Shown: piece by piece, positions 1 through 6,200 of the stretch
How positions within the stretch are numbered: the first letter of the stretch is position 1
Layout of the letters: every line of letters starts with the position of its first letter
Assembly: GCA_022701965.1 (NCBI GenBank)
Contig: JAKONL010000211.1
Span: 1-8,200, forward strand
Origin: Burkholderiaceae bacterium
Lineage (GTDB): Bacteria; Pseudomonadota; Gammaproteobacteria; Burkholderiales; Burkholderiaceae
Direction of reading: 5' to 3'
DNA: 8,200 bases
Program-made: the position numbers and the translations under genes
Notes under the pieces: model-generated
Database searches by the model: none
What the model saw: the letters and a program-made list of their open reading frames with translations, nothing else
Told to the model about the DNA's origin: nothing

Positions 1-78
1 GTGATGCCGCTCTACCAGTACGCCGAAGAGAGTTTCGTGCCGGCGGCCAAGTCGGTGCCGGTGCGGGTCAAGGCCTGA
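1..78 (+). CDS. C-terminal end of an unidentified protein (5' part outside window)
   Basis: Frame 1 is open from the window edge to a TGA at 76-78. It encodes 25 residues containing QYAEESFVPAAKSVPVRVKA. The window cuts the gene, so the apparent GTG/ATG codons at its left edge are probably internal. No motif is diagnostic in so short a tail and I do not recognise the family. The coding sense is supported by the stop lying just where the convergent GAF-domain gene ends (the two overlap by 11 bp, 68-78) and by G/C-rich third positions. It could instead be a chance open frame. Confidence 0.5.
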   Translation: MMPLYQYAEESFVPAAKSVPVRVKA

Positions 79-592
79 CCGCGTCCGGCACGGCCGCCAC
101 CGAACGCGCGGCCGCTGCCGACGCGTACGGCGGCACGTGCCCGCCGAGCGCCAGGTAGCTCGCCACGCTCAGCATCAGTTCGATGCTGACCTGCTCGGGA
201 TCGCGCGGCACCACGTCGTAATGGCACAGCGTGCCGAGGATGGTGCCTTCGCTGTCCATCACCGGAACGCCGCAGTACGACTGGATCTGCGAACGCGCCG
301 GATGTGCGGACAACCGCTCGTCGATGAGCGCGTTGGGCGTCTTGAACGGCTCGCCCTGCTCGCGCACGTAGCAGCAGTAGGTGGCCGTGTCGGGCACTTC
401 CTCGGCGGTCGTCGCCGACGGGTCCTCGATGTCGTAGTGCACGACGGCGGTGGCCTTGCCGTCCTCGAAGCGCCAGATGCCGATGAAACGGTAGTCGGTG
501 CGCCTGAGCAGCCCGGCCAGCGCACTGCGCAGGTCCTTGCTCTTGAGCGTGACGACGAAATCCGCGAAAGCACGACTCAGTTCTCGGTCCAT
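68..592 (-). CDS. Small stand-alone GAF-domain protein
   Basis: This 174-residue soluble protein is essentially a single GAF domain (about residues 8-150). GAF folds bind small ligands, tetrapyrroles or nucleotides, or sense redox state. The fold is suggested by the early helix with DYRFIGIWRF (33-42), then TYCCYVREQGEPF (71-83), the SYCGVPVMDSEGTILGTLCH core (105-124), and a final helix ending near LSVASYLA. No output domain, signal peptide or membrane segment is visible. Cys73, Cys74, Cys107 and the Cys123-His124 pair lie in the conserved core and could suit metal or redox sensing, which is inference. The last 20 or so residues are Ala/Val/Pro-rich and probably disordered. The ATG at 590-592 has no good Shine-Dalgarno; its leader is a pyrimidine tract opposite a G-rich run. 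The gene is divergent from a sensor-less histidine kinase, so it could supply that kinase's input, but nothing in the sequence proves it. The ligand is unknown. Confidence 0.8.
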   Translation of the reverse strand: MDRELSRAFADFVVTLKSKDLRSALAGLLRRTDYRFIGIWRFEDGKATAVVHYDIEDPSATTAEEVPDTATYCCYVREQGEPFKTPNALIDERLSAHPARSQIQSYCGVPVMDSEGTILGTLCHYDVVPRDPEQVSIELMLSVASYLALGGHVPPYASAAAARSVAAVPDAVRP

Positions 593-609
593 GGCTCGAT
601 CTCGAAAAA

Positions 610-628
610 GGGGGATGGGGAGGGAGGG
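610..628 (+). other. Canonical G-quadruplex motif in the divergent intergenic region
   Basis: The + strand reads GGGGGATGGGGAGGGAGGG: four G-runs of 5, 4, 3 and 3 separated by loops of 2, 1 and 1 nt. This satisfies the usual G4 pattern, with the short loops expected to favour stability. It begins 18 bp upstream of the GAF-gene ATG, on that gene's template strand, and about 83 bp upstream of the kinase ATG. Whether it folds or affects expression cannot be told from sequence. Confidence 0.5.
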
Positions 629-663
629 ATGTGCTTATGCCGCAGAAGCATGGAAAGATTCTG

Positions 664-683
664 TTTCAATGTGAAATATCATT
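664..683. promoter_or_regulatory. Overlapping short inverted repeats, candidate operator
   Basis: TTTCA-ATG-TGAAA (664-676) is a perfect 5+3+5 inverted repeat. AATG-N8-CATT (668-683) is a second dyad interleaved with it. Both overlap the -10-like TATCAT upstream of the histidine kinase gene. Such a site could bind a dimeric regulator, possibly the response regulator encoded two genes downstream, but the arms are short and chance cannot be excluded. Confidence 0.25.
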
Positions 684-710
684 ACGAAAACCGCACAAGC
701 CTTCGCAAGT

Positions 711-1427
711 ATGTCCTCTCCAGGCTGTCGCTCCACCGTCTCGCCCCCCGGCGCCGAAACGGCGTGCGTCGATCGCACGGTGCAGGACCTGCTCGAAGCC
801 CAACGGCTCGCGCTGGGACGCGAAATCCACGACGCGATCGGTGGCGCCCTGACGGCGGTGCATTTCGATCTTGCCGGATTGGCCCGCCAGCCGCCGCGCG
901 ATGCCGAAGCCGGTGTGCGACTGGCCGCCGCGCAGGCCGCGCTGCAGGTGGCGATCGACGCCACGCGACACGCCGTCGCCCGGCTCCATCCGCCCGACCT
1001 CCGCGACGGACTGGCGCCGGCCCTCGACCGGCTCGTCGCCGATTTCGGCCGCCGCACCGGCATCGCCGCCGACTTCGATGCGGCCGGCGTGACCGACCTC
1101 GATGCGCCGCGCGAACTCGCGGTCTTCCGCACGGCCCAGGAATCGTTGACCAACGCGGCCCGACACGCCCGATGCGCGCGCGTTCGCCTCACGCTGCGCG
1201 GCGACGCGAGTGAGGACGGCCGCCGCGACGTGGTGCTCGAAGTCCGCGACGACGGCCGCGGCTTTTCCCCCGATGCCGCGGACCGCCCCGACGCCTTCGG
1301 ACTGCGCGGGATGGCCGAGCGGGCGCGCGCCGTCGGTGGCCGTCTCGACATCGCGAGCGAACCGGGCCGCGGCACGTCGGTGACGCTGACCCTGCCGTGC
1401 GCCGCGCAACCGCAGGACGCCGGATGA
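711..1427 (+). CDS. Soluble NarL/DegS-type sensor histidine kinase lacking a sensor domain
   Basis: This 238-residue cytoplasmic kinase would autophosphorylate on a histidine and pass the phosphate to the regulator encoded next. A HisKA_3-type dimerisation and phosphoacceptor helix spans about residues 25-95; its H-box GREIHDAIGGAL places the acceptor at His40. A GHKL ATPase domain follows: N-box QESLTNAARHA with Asn148, G1 box RDDGRGF around Asp181, and G2 region GLRGMAERARAVGG (197-210) with a later GRGTS. No membrane segment, PAS, GAF or HAMP region precedes the H-box, and only about 25 residues of low-complexity N-terminus are present. An in-frame TGA at 672-674 with no start codon between it and the ATG at 711 rules out a longer N-terminus. 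No clear ribosome-binding site precedes that ATG. The stop overlaps the regulator start in an ATGA. Input must come from another protein, and the divergent GAF protein is one candidate (inference). Confidence 0.88.
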   Translation: MSSPGCRSTVSPPGAETACVDRTVQDLLEAQRLALGREIHDAIGGALTAVHFDLAGLARQPPRDAEAGVRLAAAQAALQVAIDATRHAVARLHPPDLRDGLAPALDRLVADFGRRTGIAADFDAAGVTDLDAPRELAVFRTAQESLTNAARHARCARVRLTLRGDASEDGRRDVVLEVRDDGRGFSPDAADRPDAFGLRGMAERARAVGGRLDIASEPGRGTSVTLTLPCAAQPQDAG

Positions 1428-2056
1428 TCGAGGTCGTGATCTGCGACGACCACGCGCTGGTGCGCCGCGGCATCCGCCAGACGCTGGCCGAGGCGGTCGA
1501 CATCCGCGTGACCGGCGAGGCGTCGAGCTATGCGGAGGTGCGGGAGCTGCTGCGCACCACGCCGTGCGACGTGCTGCTGCTCGACATCGGCCTGCCCGGG
1601 CGCAGCGGCCTGGAAGTGCTGGGCGCGCTGACCGAGGCGGCCTCGCCGATCCGCGTGCTGGTGGTGTCGATGTACGCCGAGGACCAGTACGCGATCCGCA
1701 GCCTGCGCGCGGGCGCCCAGGGCTACGTGAGCAAGTCCGGCGATCCGCAGGAGCTCATCGCCGCGACGCGCACCGTGGCGCAGGGGCGCAAGTACGTGAC
1801 GCCGGAGGTCGCGCAGATGCTGGCCGAGAGCGTCTCGCGCCCGGCCAACGACAACGCCGCGCACACCGTGCTGTCGGACCGCGAACTGCAGACGCTGGTG
1901 AAGATCGCCTCGGGCAAGCGGCTCTCGGACATCGCCGAGGAGCTCATGCTCAGCCCGAAGACCGTGAGCGTCTACCGCTCGCGCGTGCTCGAGAAGCTGC
2001 AGCTGCCCAACAACGCGGCCATCACGGTCTACGCGATCCGCAACAACCTGGTCTGA
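1424..2056 (+). CDS. NarL/FixJ-family (LuxR-type HTH) response regulator
   Basis: This 210-residue DNA-binding regulator is the probable partner of the preceding kinase. The receiver domain (about 1-120) shows acidic Asp8-Asp9, phosphoacceptor Asp54 in LLLDIGLPG, the switch residue Ser82 and the conserved Lys104 in GYVSKSG. After a short Pro/Asn-containing linker (138-148) comes a LuxR-type helix-turn-helix (about 149-210), with LSDRELQTL, IAEELMLSPKTVSVYRSRVLEKL and a final NAAITVYAI helix. I chose the ATG at 1424 because it gives MIEVVICDDHALVRRG at the normal receiver start and forms an ATGA overlap with the kinase stop, implying translational coupling. An earlier in-frame start at 1397 would add nine non-conserved residues. 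All key residues are intact, so it should be phosphorylation-competent. Its targets are not identifiable; the flavoprotein gene 13 bp downstream is probably co-transcribed. Confidence 0.92.
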   Translation: MIEVVICDDHALVRRGIRQTLAEAVDIRVTGEASSYAEVRELLRTTPCDVLLLDIGLPGRSGLEVLGALTEAASPIRVLVVSMYAEDQYAIRSLRAGAQGYVSKSGDPQELIAATRTVAQGRKYVTPEVAQMLAESVSRPANDNAAHTVLSDRELQTLVKIASGKRLSDIAEELMLSPKTVSVYRSRVLEKLQLPNNAAITVYAIRNNLV

Positions 2057-2062
2057 AGGGAG
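2056..2062 (+). promoter_or_regulatory. Ribosome-binding site of the FMN reductase gene
   Basis: AAGGGAG lies 7 nt before the ATG at 2070. It is the clearest Shine-Dalgarno sequence on the + strand here and overlaps the last base of the regulator stop codon, so the flavoprotein gene can be initiated independently. Confidence 0.65.
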
Positions 2063-2069
2063 CACAACG

Positions 2070-2660
2070 ATGGGCGACAAGGTTCTGGTTCTCTACGGCT
2101 CCTACCGGTCCGACCGCACGGGCATCCGGCTGGCCGACTACCTGGTCGGCAACCTCGCAGCGCGCGGTGCCGAGCCCGAGCTGATCGACGCCAGGGCAAT
2201 CGGCCTGCCGATGCTCGACCGCATGTACAAGGAATATCCCGCAGGCACCGCGCCCGCGGCGATGGAAGCGCTGGCCGGCAAGATCCGCGCCGCGGACGCC
2301 TTCGTCTTCGTGACCGGCGAATACAACTGGGGCCCGCAGCCGGGCCTGAAGAACCTCACCGACCATTTCCTGGAGGAGTGGTTCTGGCGCCCCGCCGCGA
2401 TCGCCAGCTACTCGGCCGGCCGCTTCTCGGGCGTGCGCGCCGCGACGGCCTGGCATCCGATCCTGTCGGAGATGGGAATGGTCGTGATCTCGAGCACGCT
2501 GGCCGCGGGGCCGATCGCGCAGACGCTCGACGAAGCGGGCAAGCCGACCGGCAGCGCGGGCGCGTCGCTGGGCAAGGCGTTCGGGCGCTTCGCCGACGAC
2601 CTCGCCTGGTGGACGGAGGCGGCGCGGGCGCAGCGGCAGCGCACGCAACCGCCCTACTGA
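2070..2660 (+). CDS. NAD(P)H-dependent FMN reductase-family flavoprotein
   Basis: This 196-residue cytoplasmic protein has the flavodoxin-like fold of the FMN_red family (the SsuE, ChrR and azoreductase-like group). Members use NAD(P)H to reduce FMN, quinones, azo dyes or chromate. The FMN phosphate-binding loop is GSYRSDRTG (10-18), directly after the first strand KVLVLYG. The second flavin-contacting loop is TGEYNWGPQPGLKN (82-95), matching the PEYNxxxPGxLKN pattern of the family. The segment ASYSAGRFSGVRAA (about 112-125) fits the conserved strand and loop after it. Length is normal for the family and no membrane segment is seen. It is the last gene of the kinase-regulator operon, which hints that the two-component pair responds to redox or electrophile stress (inference only). 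The physiological substrate cannot be assigned. The stop lies 25 bp from the convergent fliR stop, with no visible terminator between. Confidence 0.88.
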   Translation: MGDKVLVLYGSYRSDRTGIRLADYLVGNLAARGAEPELIDARAIGLPMLDRMYKEYPAGTAPAAMEALAGKIRAADAFVFVTGEYNWGPQPGLKNLTDHFLEEWFWRPAAIASYSAGRFSGVRAATAWHPILSEMGMVVISSTLAAGPIAQTLDEAGKPTGSAGASLGKAFGRFADDLAWWTEAARAQRQRTQPPY

Positions 2661-2685
2661 GCGGCGCGACCCTGCCCCGGCCCGT

Positions 2686-3456
2686 TCACCGCCCGCCGGC
2701 GAACATCGTCAGCATCCGCTCCATCAGCGCGAGCAGCGGCTGCTCCATCATCGGCAGCACCAGTGCGATGCCGGCGAGCCCGGCGGTGAGCGTGACCGGA
2801 AAGCCGATCGCGTAGATGTTCATCTGCGGCGCCACGCGCGAGATCACGCCCAGCGTCAGGTTGACGAACAGCAGCAGGCCCACCATCGGCAGCGCGATCC
2901 ACAGGCCGCTCGCGAACAGGTCGGCGCCGAGCTCGTAGACGCGCACCCGCGCGAACGCCTGCAGGACGCTGCCGCCGATGGGGAAGGTGTCGAAGCTCCT
3001 GACCACGGCCATCAGCACGGTGAGGTGGCCGTTGATGGCGATGAACAGCAGCACGGCGATGTTGCCGAAGAAGCGCGAGACGGCGCTGACCTGCGCGTTG
3101 GCCATCGGGTCGAAGAAGGAGGCGAAGTTCAGGCCCATCTGCAGGCCGACCAGTTCCCCGGCCAGCTCGACCGCGGTGAACACCAGCCGCACCGTGAAGC
3201 CGATCGCCATGCCGATGCCGACCTGCTGCACCAGCGTGCCGAGCGCGGCGGCGTCGTTCAGGCCGATCGTCGGCTGCGTGGTCAGCGTGGCCTGCGCGCA
3301 GAGCGAGATCAGGAAGGCCAGCCCGATGCGCGCGCGGATCGGGAACGCGCGCGAGGAGAAGATCGGCGCCGTCGTGAAGACGCCCAGCACGCGCAGGAAC
3401 GGCCACAGCACCGGCGTGAGCCAGGCCATGAGCTGCGCTTCGGTGAAGGTCAGCAC
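2686..3456 (-). CDS. fliR: Flagellar biosynthetic protein FliR (export gate)
   Basis: FliR is a polytopic inner-membrane subunit of the flagellar type III export gate, forming the core channel with FliP and FliQ. The 256-residue protein has the family's usual length and several hydrophobic segments. It begins FTEAQLMAWLTPVLWPFLRV and carries the conserved pieces PIFSSRAFPIRARIGLAF, ELVGLQMGLNFASFFDP and NIYAIGFPVTL, followed by a C-terminal Met/Leu-rich segment. The start is a GTG at 3454-3456, 4 nt after the fliQ stop; it puts the conserved N-terminus in place and there is no upstream alternative. The fliQ stop also forms TGATG, whose ATG would open a 3-codon frame out of phase with fliR. 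No Shine-Dalgarno is evident, so fliR probably depends on coupled translation from fliQ. It is the last gene of the visible flagellar block. Confidence 0.95.
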   Translation of the reverse strand: MLTFTEAQLMAWLTPVLWPFLRVLGVFTTAPIFSSRAFPIRARIGLAFLISLCAQATLTTQPTIGLNDAAALGTLVQQVGIGMAIGFTVRLVFTAVELAGELVGLQMGLNFASFFDPMANAQVSAVSRFFGNIAVLLFIAINGHLTVLMAVVRSFDTFPIGGSVLQAFARVRVYELGADLFASGLWIALPMVGLLLFVNLTLGVISRVAPQMNIYAIGFPVTLTAGLAGIALVLPMMEQPLLALMERMLTMFAGGR

Positions 3457-3460
3457 GACA

Positions 3461-3730
3461 TCAAAGGACCATCTGCGGGATCGACTCGATGGTGCGGCGG
3501 ATGTACTCGACCAGCGTGGCGAGCATCCACGGCCCGGCGATGGCGAACACCACGACCGCGGCCACCAGCTTGGGTACGAACGCCAGCGTCGCCTCGTTGA
3601 TCTGCGTGATGGCCTGGAAGATGCTGACCACCAGCCCGACCGCCAGCACCACCAGCAGCACCGGCATCGACACCATCAGCAGCATGACGAGCGCGTCGCG
3701 CCCCGTCGTCAGCACCGTTTCCGCGTTCAT
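3461..3730 (-). CDS. fliQ: Flagellar biosynthetic protein FliQ (export gate)
   Basis: This 89-residue inner-membrane protein has two hydrophobic segments (about 15-38 and 50-72), the standard FliQ architecture and length. The segment [19 protein letters not shown] around residues 36-54 is the conserved FliQ loop between the two helices. It ends with [17 protein letters not shown]. Several FliQ copies wrap the FliP-FliR core of the export gate. The ATG at 3728-3730 overlaps the fliP stop as ATGA, so the two are translationally coupled. Confidence 0.96.
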   Translation of the reverse strand: MNAETVLTTGRDALVMLLMVSMPVLLVVLAVGLVVSIFQAITQINEATLAFVPKLVAAVVVFAIAGPWMLATLVEYIRRTIESIPQMVL

Positions 3731-4482
3731 ACAGCGAAGCTGGCTGCAAGCGAGCCGATGAGCAGGTTCCAGCCGTCGGCCAGCACGAACAGCATGAGCT
3801 TGAACGGCAGCGCCACCAGCACCGGCGACAGCATCATCATCCCGAGCGACATCAATACGCTCGACACCACGATGTCGATCACCAGGAACGGGATGAAGAT
3901 CATGAAGCCGATCTGGAACGCCGACTTGAGCTCGCTGGTCGCGAAGGCCGGGATCAGCACGCGCATCGGCGCCGTCTCGGCGGTGACGCCGGCGGGCAGC
4001 TTGGCCAGGCGCGCGAACAGCGCGAAGTCGGCCTGGCGGGTCTGCTTGAGCATGAAGCCGCGCATCGGCGCCTCGGCCTTGGCCACGGCCTCCTCGAAGC
4101 CGATCGCGTTGGTGGTGTAGGGCACGTAGGCCTCGGCATAGACGCGGTCGAAGGTCGGCCCCATGACGAAGAAGGTGAGGAACAGCGACAGGCCGACCAC
4201 CACCTGGTTGGGCGGCGCCGACTGCGTGCCCAGCGCCTGGCGCAGCATCGACAGCACGATCACGATGCGGGTGAAGCCCGTCATCATCAGCAGGATCGCC
4301 GGCAGGAACGAGAGCGCGGTGAAGAACAGCAAGGTCTGCAGCGGCACCGAGAAGTTGGTGCCGCCCCCGCCCGAGCCGATCAGCAGCGGGAGCTGGCCGT
4401 TGGCGATCTCCTGCGCGCCGGCCGGCAGCGCCACCAGGGCGACGGCGGCGGCGAAGGCCGCGATCGCGAAGGACCTAGGCAT
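3727..4482 (-). CDS. fliP: Flagellar biosynthetic protein FliP (export gate)
   Basis: This 251-residue export-gate subunit has a cleavable signal peptide: a hydrophobic core at about residues 5-19 and a likely cut at AGA|QE near residue 23. Next comes the conserved first membrane region with [20 protein letters not shown], then [20 protein letters not shown]. The periplasmic part contains [15 protein letters not shown]. The C-terminal membrane pair includes [20 protein letters not shown] and [20 protein letters not shown], both FliP hallmarks. Length is typical. The ATG at 4480-4482 lies inside the fliO 3' end (8-bp overlap) and the stop overlaps fliQ. FliP forms the pore core of the gate together with FliR. 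Confidence 0.97.
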   Translation of the reverse strand: MPRSFAIAAFAAAVALVALPAGAQEIANGQLPLLIGSGGGGTNFSVPLQTLLFFTALSFLPAILLMMTGFTRIVIVLSMLRQALGTQSAPPNQVVVGLSLFLTFFVMGPTFDRVYAEAYVPYTTNAIGFEEAVAKAEAPMRGFMLKQTRQADFALFARLAKLPAGVTAETAPMRVLIPAFATSELKSAFQIGFMIFIPFLVIDIVVSSVLMSLGMMMLSPVLVALPFKLMLFVLADGWNLLIGSLAASFAV

Positions 4483-4783
4483 GCCTGGCGTCGCCCTTGG
4501 CGAGCATCGCCGACAGCGTCGGCAAGGCGGGCAGCGTGTGCAGGCAGGTGATCGACTGGCCGGTCACACCCAGCACCAGCCAGGTCCGCGCGTCCTCCGG
4601 GCCGACCTCGACGGTGAGCACGCGCTGCTGCGGGCCGACGGCCATCGCGGAGACGACCTTCGAGGTCGGCCCGAGCGGCGTGCCGTGGAGTCCGCCGCGG
4701 CGCTGCTGCACGCGCCGGACGATGAAGGGGAGCGTCAGGATCAGCGCGACGAAGACGACGATGGTGAGAAGGCTCTGGGTCAT
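4475..4783 (-). CDS. fliO: Flagellar biosynthetic protein FliO (export-gate assembly factor)
   Basis: This 102-residue protein has one N-terminal membrane segment (about 5-22), a basic stop-transfer sequence VRRVQQRR, and a small cytoplasmic domain with the FliO-like [10 protein letters not shown] (52-61) and [18 protein letters not shown] (68-85). FliO is a poorly conserved helper that stabilises FliP during export-gate assembly. Assignment rests on this architecture plus its position between fliN and fliP. The start is ATG at 4781-4783, 15 bp after the fliN stop, with no strong Shine-Dalgarno. The TAG stop at 4475-4477 lies inside fliP. Confidence 0.9.
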   Translation of the reverse strand: MTQSLLTIVVFVALILTLPFIVRRVQQRRGGLHGTPLGPTSKVVSAMAVGPQQRVLTVEVGPEDARTWLVLGVTGQSITCLHTLPALPTLSAMLAKGDARHA

Positions 4784-4798
4784 GGCGGGTCGGCTCGT

Positions 4799-5206
4799 TC
4801 AGCCCCGGTTGACGCGGCGCAGCCGCTCCGACGGGGTCACCACGTCGGTCAGGCGGATGCCGAACTTGTTGTTGACGACCACCACCTCGCCCTGCGCGAC
4901 GAGATAGCCGTTGACCAGCACGTCCATCGGTTCTCCGGCGAGCGTGTCGAGTTCGACGATCGAGCCCTGGCCGAGCTGCAGCACGTGCTTGATCGGCACC
5001 TTCTTGCGGCCGAGCTCGACCGTGAGCTGCACCGGGATGTCGAGCACCCGGTTGATGTCCTGCAGCGGCGCCTGCGCGTTGGCCGCGGCCGGCGCGGCGG
5101 CGGCGGCGGGCGACCCCGCCTCCAGCACTTCGGCCCAGCCGGCGGCATCGACGCCGTCGGTTCCATCGGTGCCGACGGCGGAATGGATGCTCTGTTCAAT
5201 GGACAT
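4799..5206 (-). CDS. fliN: Flagellar motor switch protein FliN
   Basis: This 135-residue protein ends in a SpoA (surface presentation of antigens) domain, about residues 50-130. It includes INRVLDIPVQLTVELGRKK, the block QLGQGSIVELDTLAGEPMDV and the highly conserved VNGYLVAQGEVVVVNNKFGI with RLTDVV. The N-terminal 45 residues are an acidic then Ala/Pro-rich linker containing GWAEVLEAG, resembling the short WAxxLAE-type helix seen in many FliN proteins. FliN forms the bottom of the C ring, docks FliH and can contact CheY-P. That last point matters here because FliM lacks the usual CheY-binding peptide. The ATG at 5204-5206 lies within the fliM 3' end (11-bp overlap). Confidence 0.96.
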   Translation of the reverse strand: MSIEQSIHSAVGTDGTDGVDAAGWAEVLEAGSPAAAAAPAAANAQAPLQDINRVLDIPVQLTVELGRKKVPIKHVLQLGQGSIVELDTLAGEPMDVLVNGYLVAQGEVVVVNNKFGIRLTDVVTPSERLRRVNRG

Positions 5207-6200
5207 GGTTGCCTCCGAGCCAGTGCGGGTCGTCCCCGCGCAGGCTCTCGTCGATGCGCAGCGCGTAGCGCGCGTTGTGGGTGCCGTAGTGGCAGGCGAA
5301 TACGGGCGTGCCGTCGACCGAGGCGACGATCTGCGGACTGCGGTCGAACTGGATGAAATCGCCGGGCTTCATCGCCAGCAGCTGGCCGACGGTGACTTCC
5401 GGCTTCGCGAGTTCGGCCACCAGCGTGACCTCGGCGGCCTGGATCTCGCGCGTGAGCAGCGTGACCCAGCGGCGGTCCTCGGCCATGGCCTGTGCCTGCT
5501 GCGCGCCGTAGAGGACGTCGCGGATCGGATCGAGCGTGCCGTAGGGCAGGCAGATGCGCACCGCGCCCTCGAAGTCGCCGACGACGATCTTCAGCGTCGT
5601 CACGACCACCTTCTCGGCGGGCGCCGCGACGTTGACGAACTGCACGTGCGTCTCGCAGCGCTGGAGCGCCAGCTCGATCGGGTAGATGTCTTTCCAGGCC
5701 CGGTTGTAGTCGGCCGCGACGATGCCCACCAGGCGCTGGATCACGCGCTGCTCGGTCGGCGAGAAATCGCGGCCCTCCATCGGCGCCTGCATCTTGCAGG
5801 CTCCGCCGTAGAGCGCATCGACCAGCGTCGACACCAGGCCGGCCTCGCACACCACCAGGCAGCTGCCGCGCAGCGGGCGCATCGACATGATGCTGTAGCT
5901 CGTCGGCGCGGCCAGCGAGCCGATGAAGTCGGCATAGCTCAGCACCTCGACCGGCGCGATCGAGATCTCGGCACTGCGGTGGATGAACTTGAACAGGCCG
6001 ACCCGGAAATGGCGCAGCATGCGCTCGTTGACGATGTCGAGCGTCGGCATCGGGCGCCGCACCAGGCGGTCGGCCACCGACAGGTCGTAGTCGCGCGAGG
6101 CGGCCGCGGCCATGCGCTCGACCGGGTCGGGCGTCGAGGCCGCATCCGGCTGCGCGGGCGAGGGGCTGGCGTCGTCCATGACGGGCGCTTTCGCGGTCAC
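5196..6200 (-). CDS. fliM: Flagellar motor switch protein FliM, N-terminal CheY-binding motif not visible
   Basis: This is a 334-residue C-ring protein joining FliG above and FliN below. The middle domain (about 40-235) is clear: DRLVRRPMPTLDIVNERMLR, then MRPLRGSCLVVCEAGLVSTL, EGRDFSPTEQRVIQRLVG and RICLPYGTLDPIRDVLYG. A SpoA domain follows (about 255-320), with VGQLLAMKPGDFIQFDR. The N-terminus is unusual: about 30 residues rich in Ala, Pro, Ser and Asp run straight into the middle domain, with no LSQxEIDALL-type CheY-P-binding peptide. The start is GTG at 6198-6200, overlapping the fliL stop as GTGA; an internal ATG at 6177-6179 is an alternative. The same frame shows no start codon further upstream in fliL, so the missing peptide is not a mis-called start. 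The usual GG(D/E)G of the middle domain reads YGGACK here. Confidence 0.95.
   Translation of the reverse strand: MTAKAPVMDDASPSPAQPDAASTPDPVERMAAAASRDYDLSVADRLVRRPMPTLDIVNERMLRHFRVGLFKFIHRSAEISIAPVEVLSYADFIGSLAAPTSYSIMSMRPLRGSCLVVCEAGLVSTLVDALYGGACKMQAPMEGRDFSPTEQRVIQRLVGIVAADYNRAWKDIYPIELALQRCETHVQFVNVAAPAEKVVVTTLKIVVGDFEGAVRICLPYGTLDPIRDVLYGAQQAQAMAEDRRWVTLLTREIQAAEVTLVAELAKPEVTVGQLLAMKPGDFIQFDRSPQIVASVDGTPVFACHYGTHNARYALRIDESLRGDDPHWLGGNHVH

Larger units (their letters stand above)
593..710. promoter_or_regulatory. Divergent intergenic region between GAF gene and kinase operon, probable promoters
   Basis: These 118 bp must carry start signals for both the leftward GAF gene and the rightward kinase-regulator operon. 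The part from about 649 to 690 is much richer in A/T than its surroundings. A TATCAT at 677-682 matches the sigma-70 -10 consensus at five of six positions on the + strand. The best -35-like hexamer, TGGAAA at 651-656, sits 20 bp upstream, which is too far for a strong promoter. No convincing hexamer pair was found for the - strand. Individual elements are therefore uncertain. Confidence 0.4.

Noticed and set aside
137..1213. 358-codon open frame on the + strand running antisense to the GAF gene and across the intergenic region into the kinase
   Set aside because: It ignores gene boundaries and shows Arg-rich, motif-free sequence typical of shadow frames.
1397..1423. Earlier start for the response regulator adding nine residues
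   Set aside because: The ATG at 1424 gives the standard receiver N-terminus and an ATGA overlap with the kinase stop.
635..2080. 481-codon open frame on the - strand across the kinase and regulator genes
   Set aside because: It is antisense to two genes with intact catalytic motifs, is Arg/Ala-rich without a recognisable domain, and reflects high G+C content.
4163..5356. 397-codon + strand open frame opposite fliP, fliO and fliN
   Set aside because: Same reasoning: a shadow of conserved genes on the other strand.
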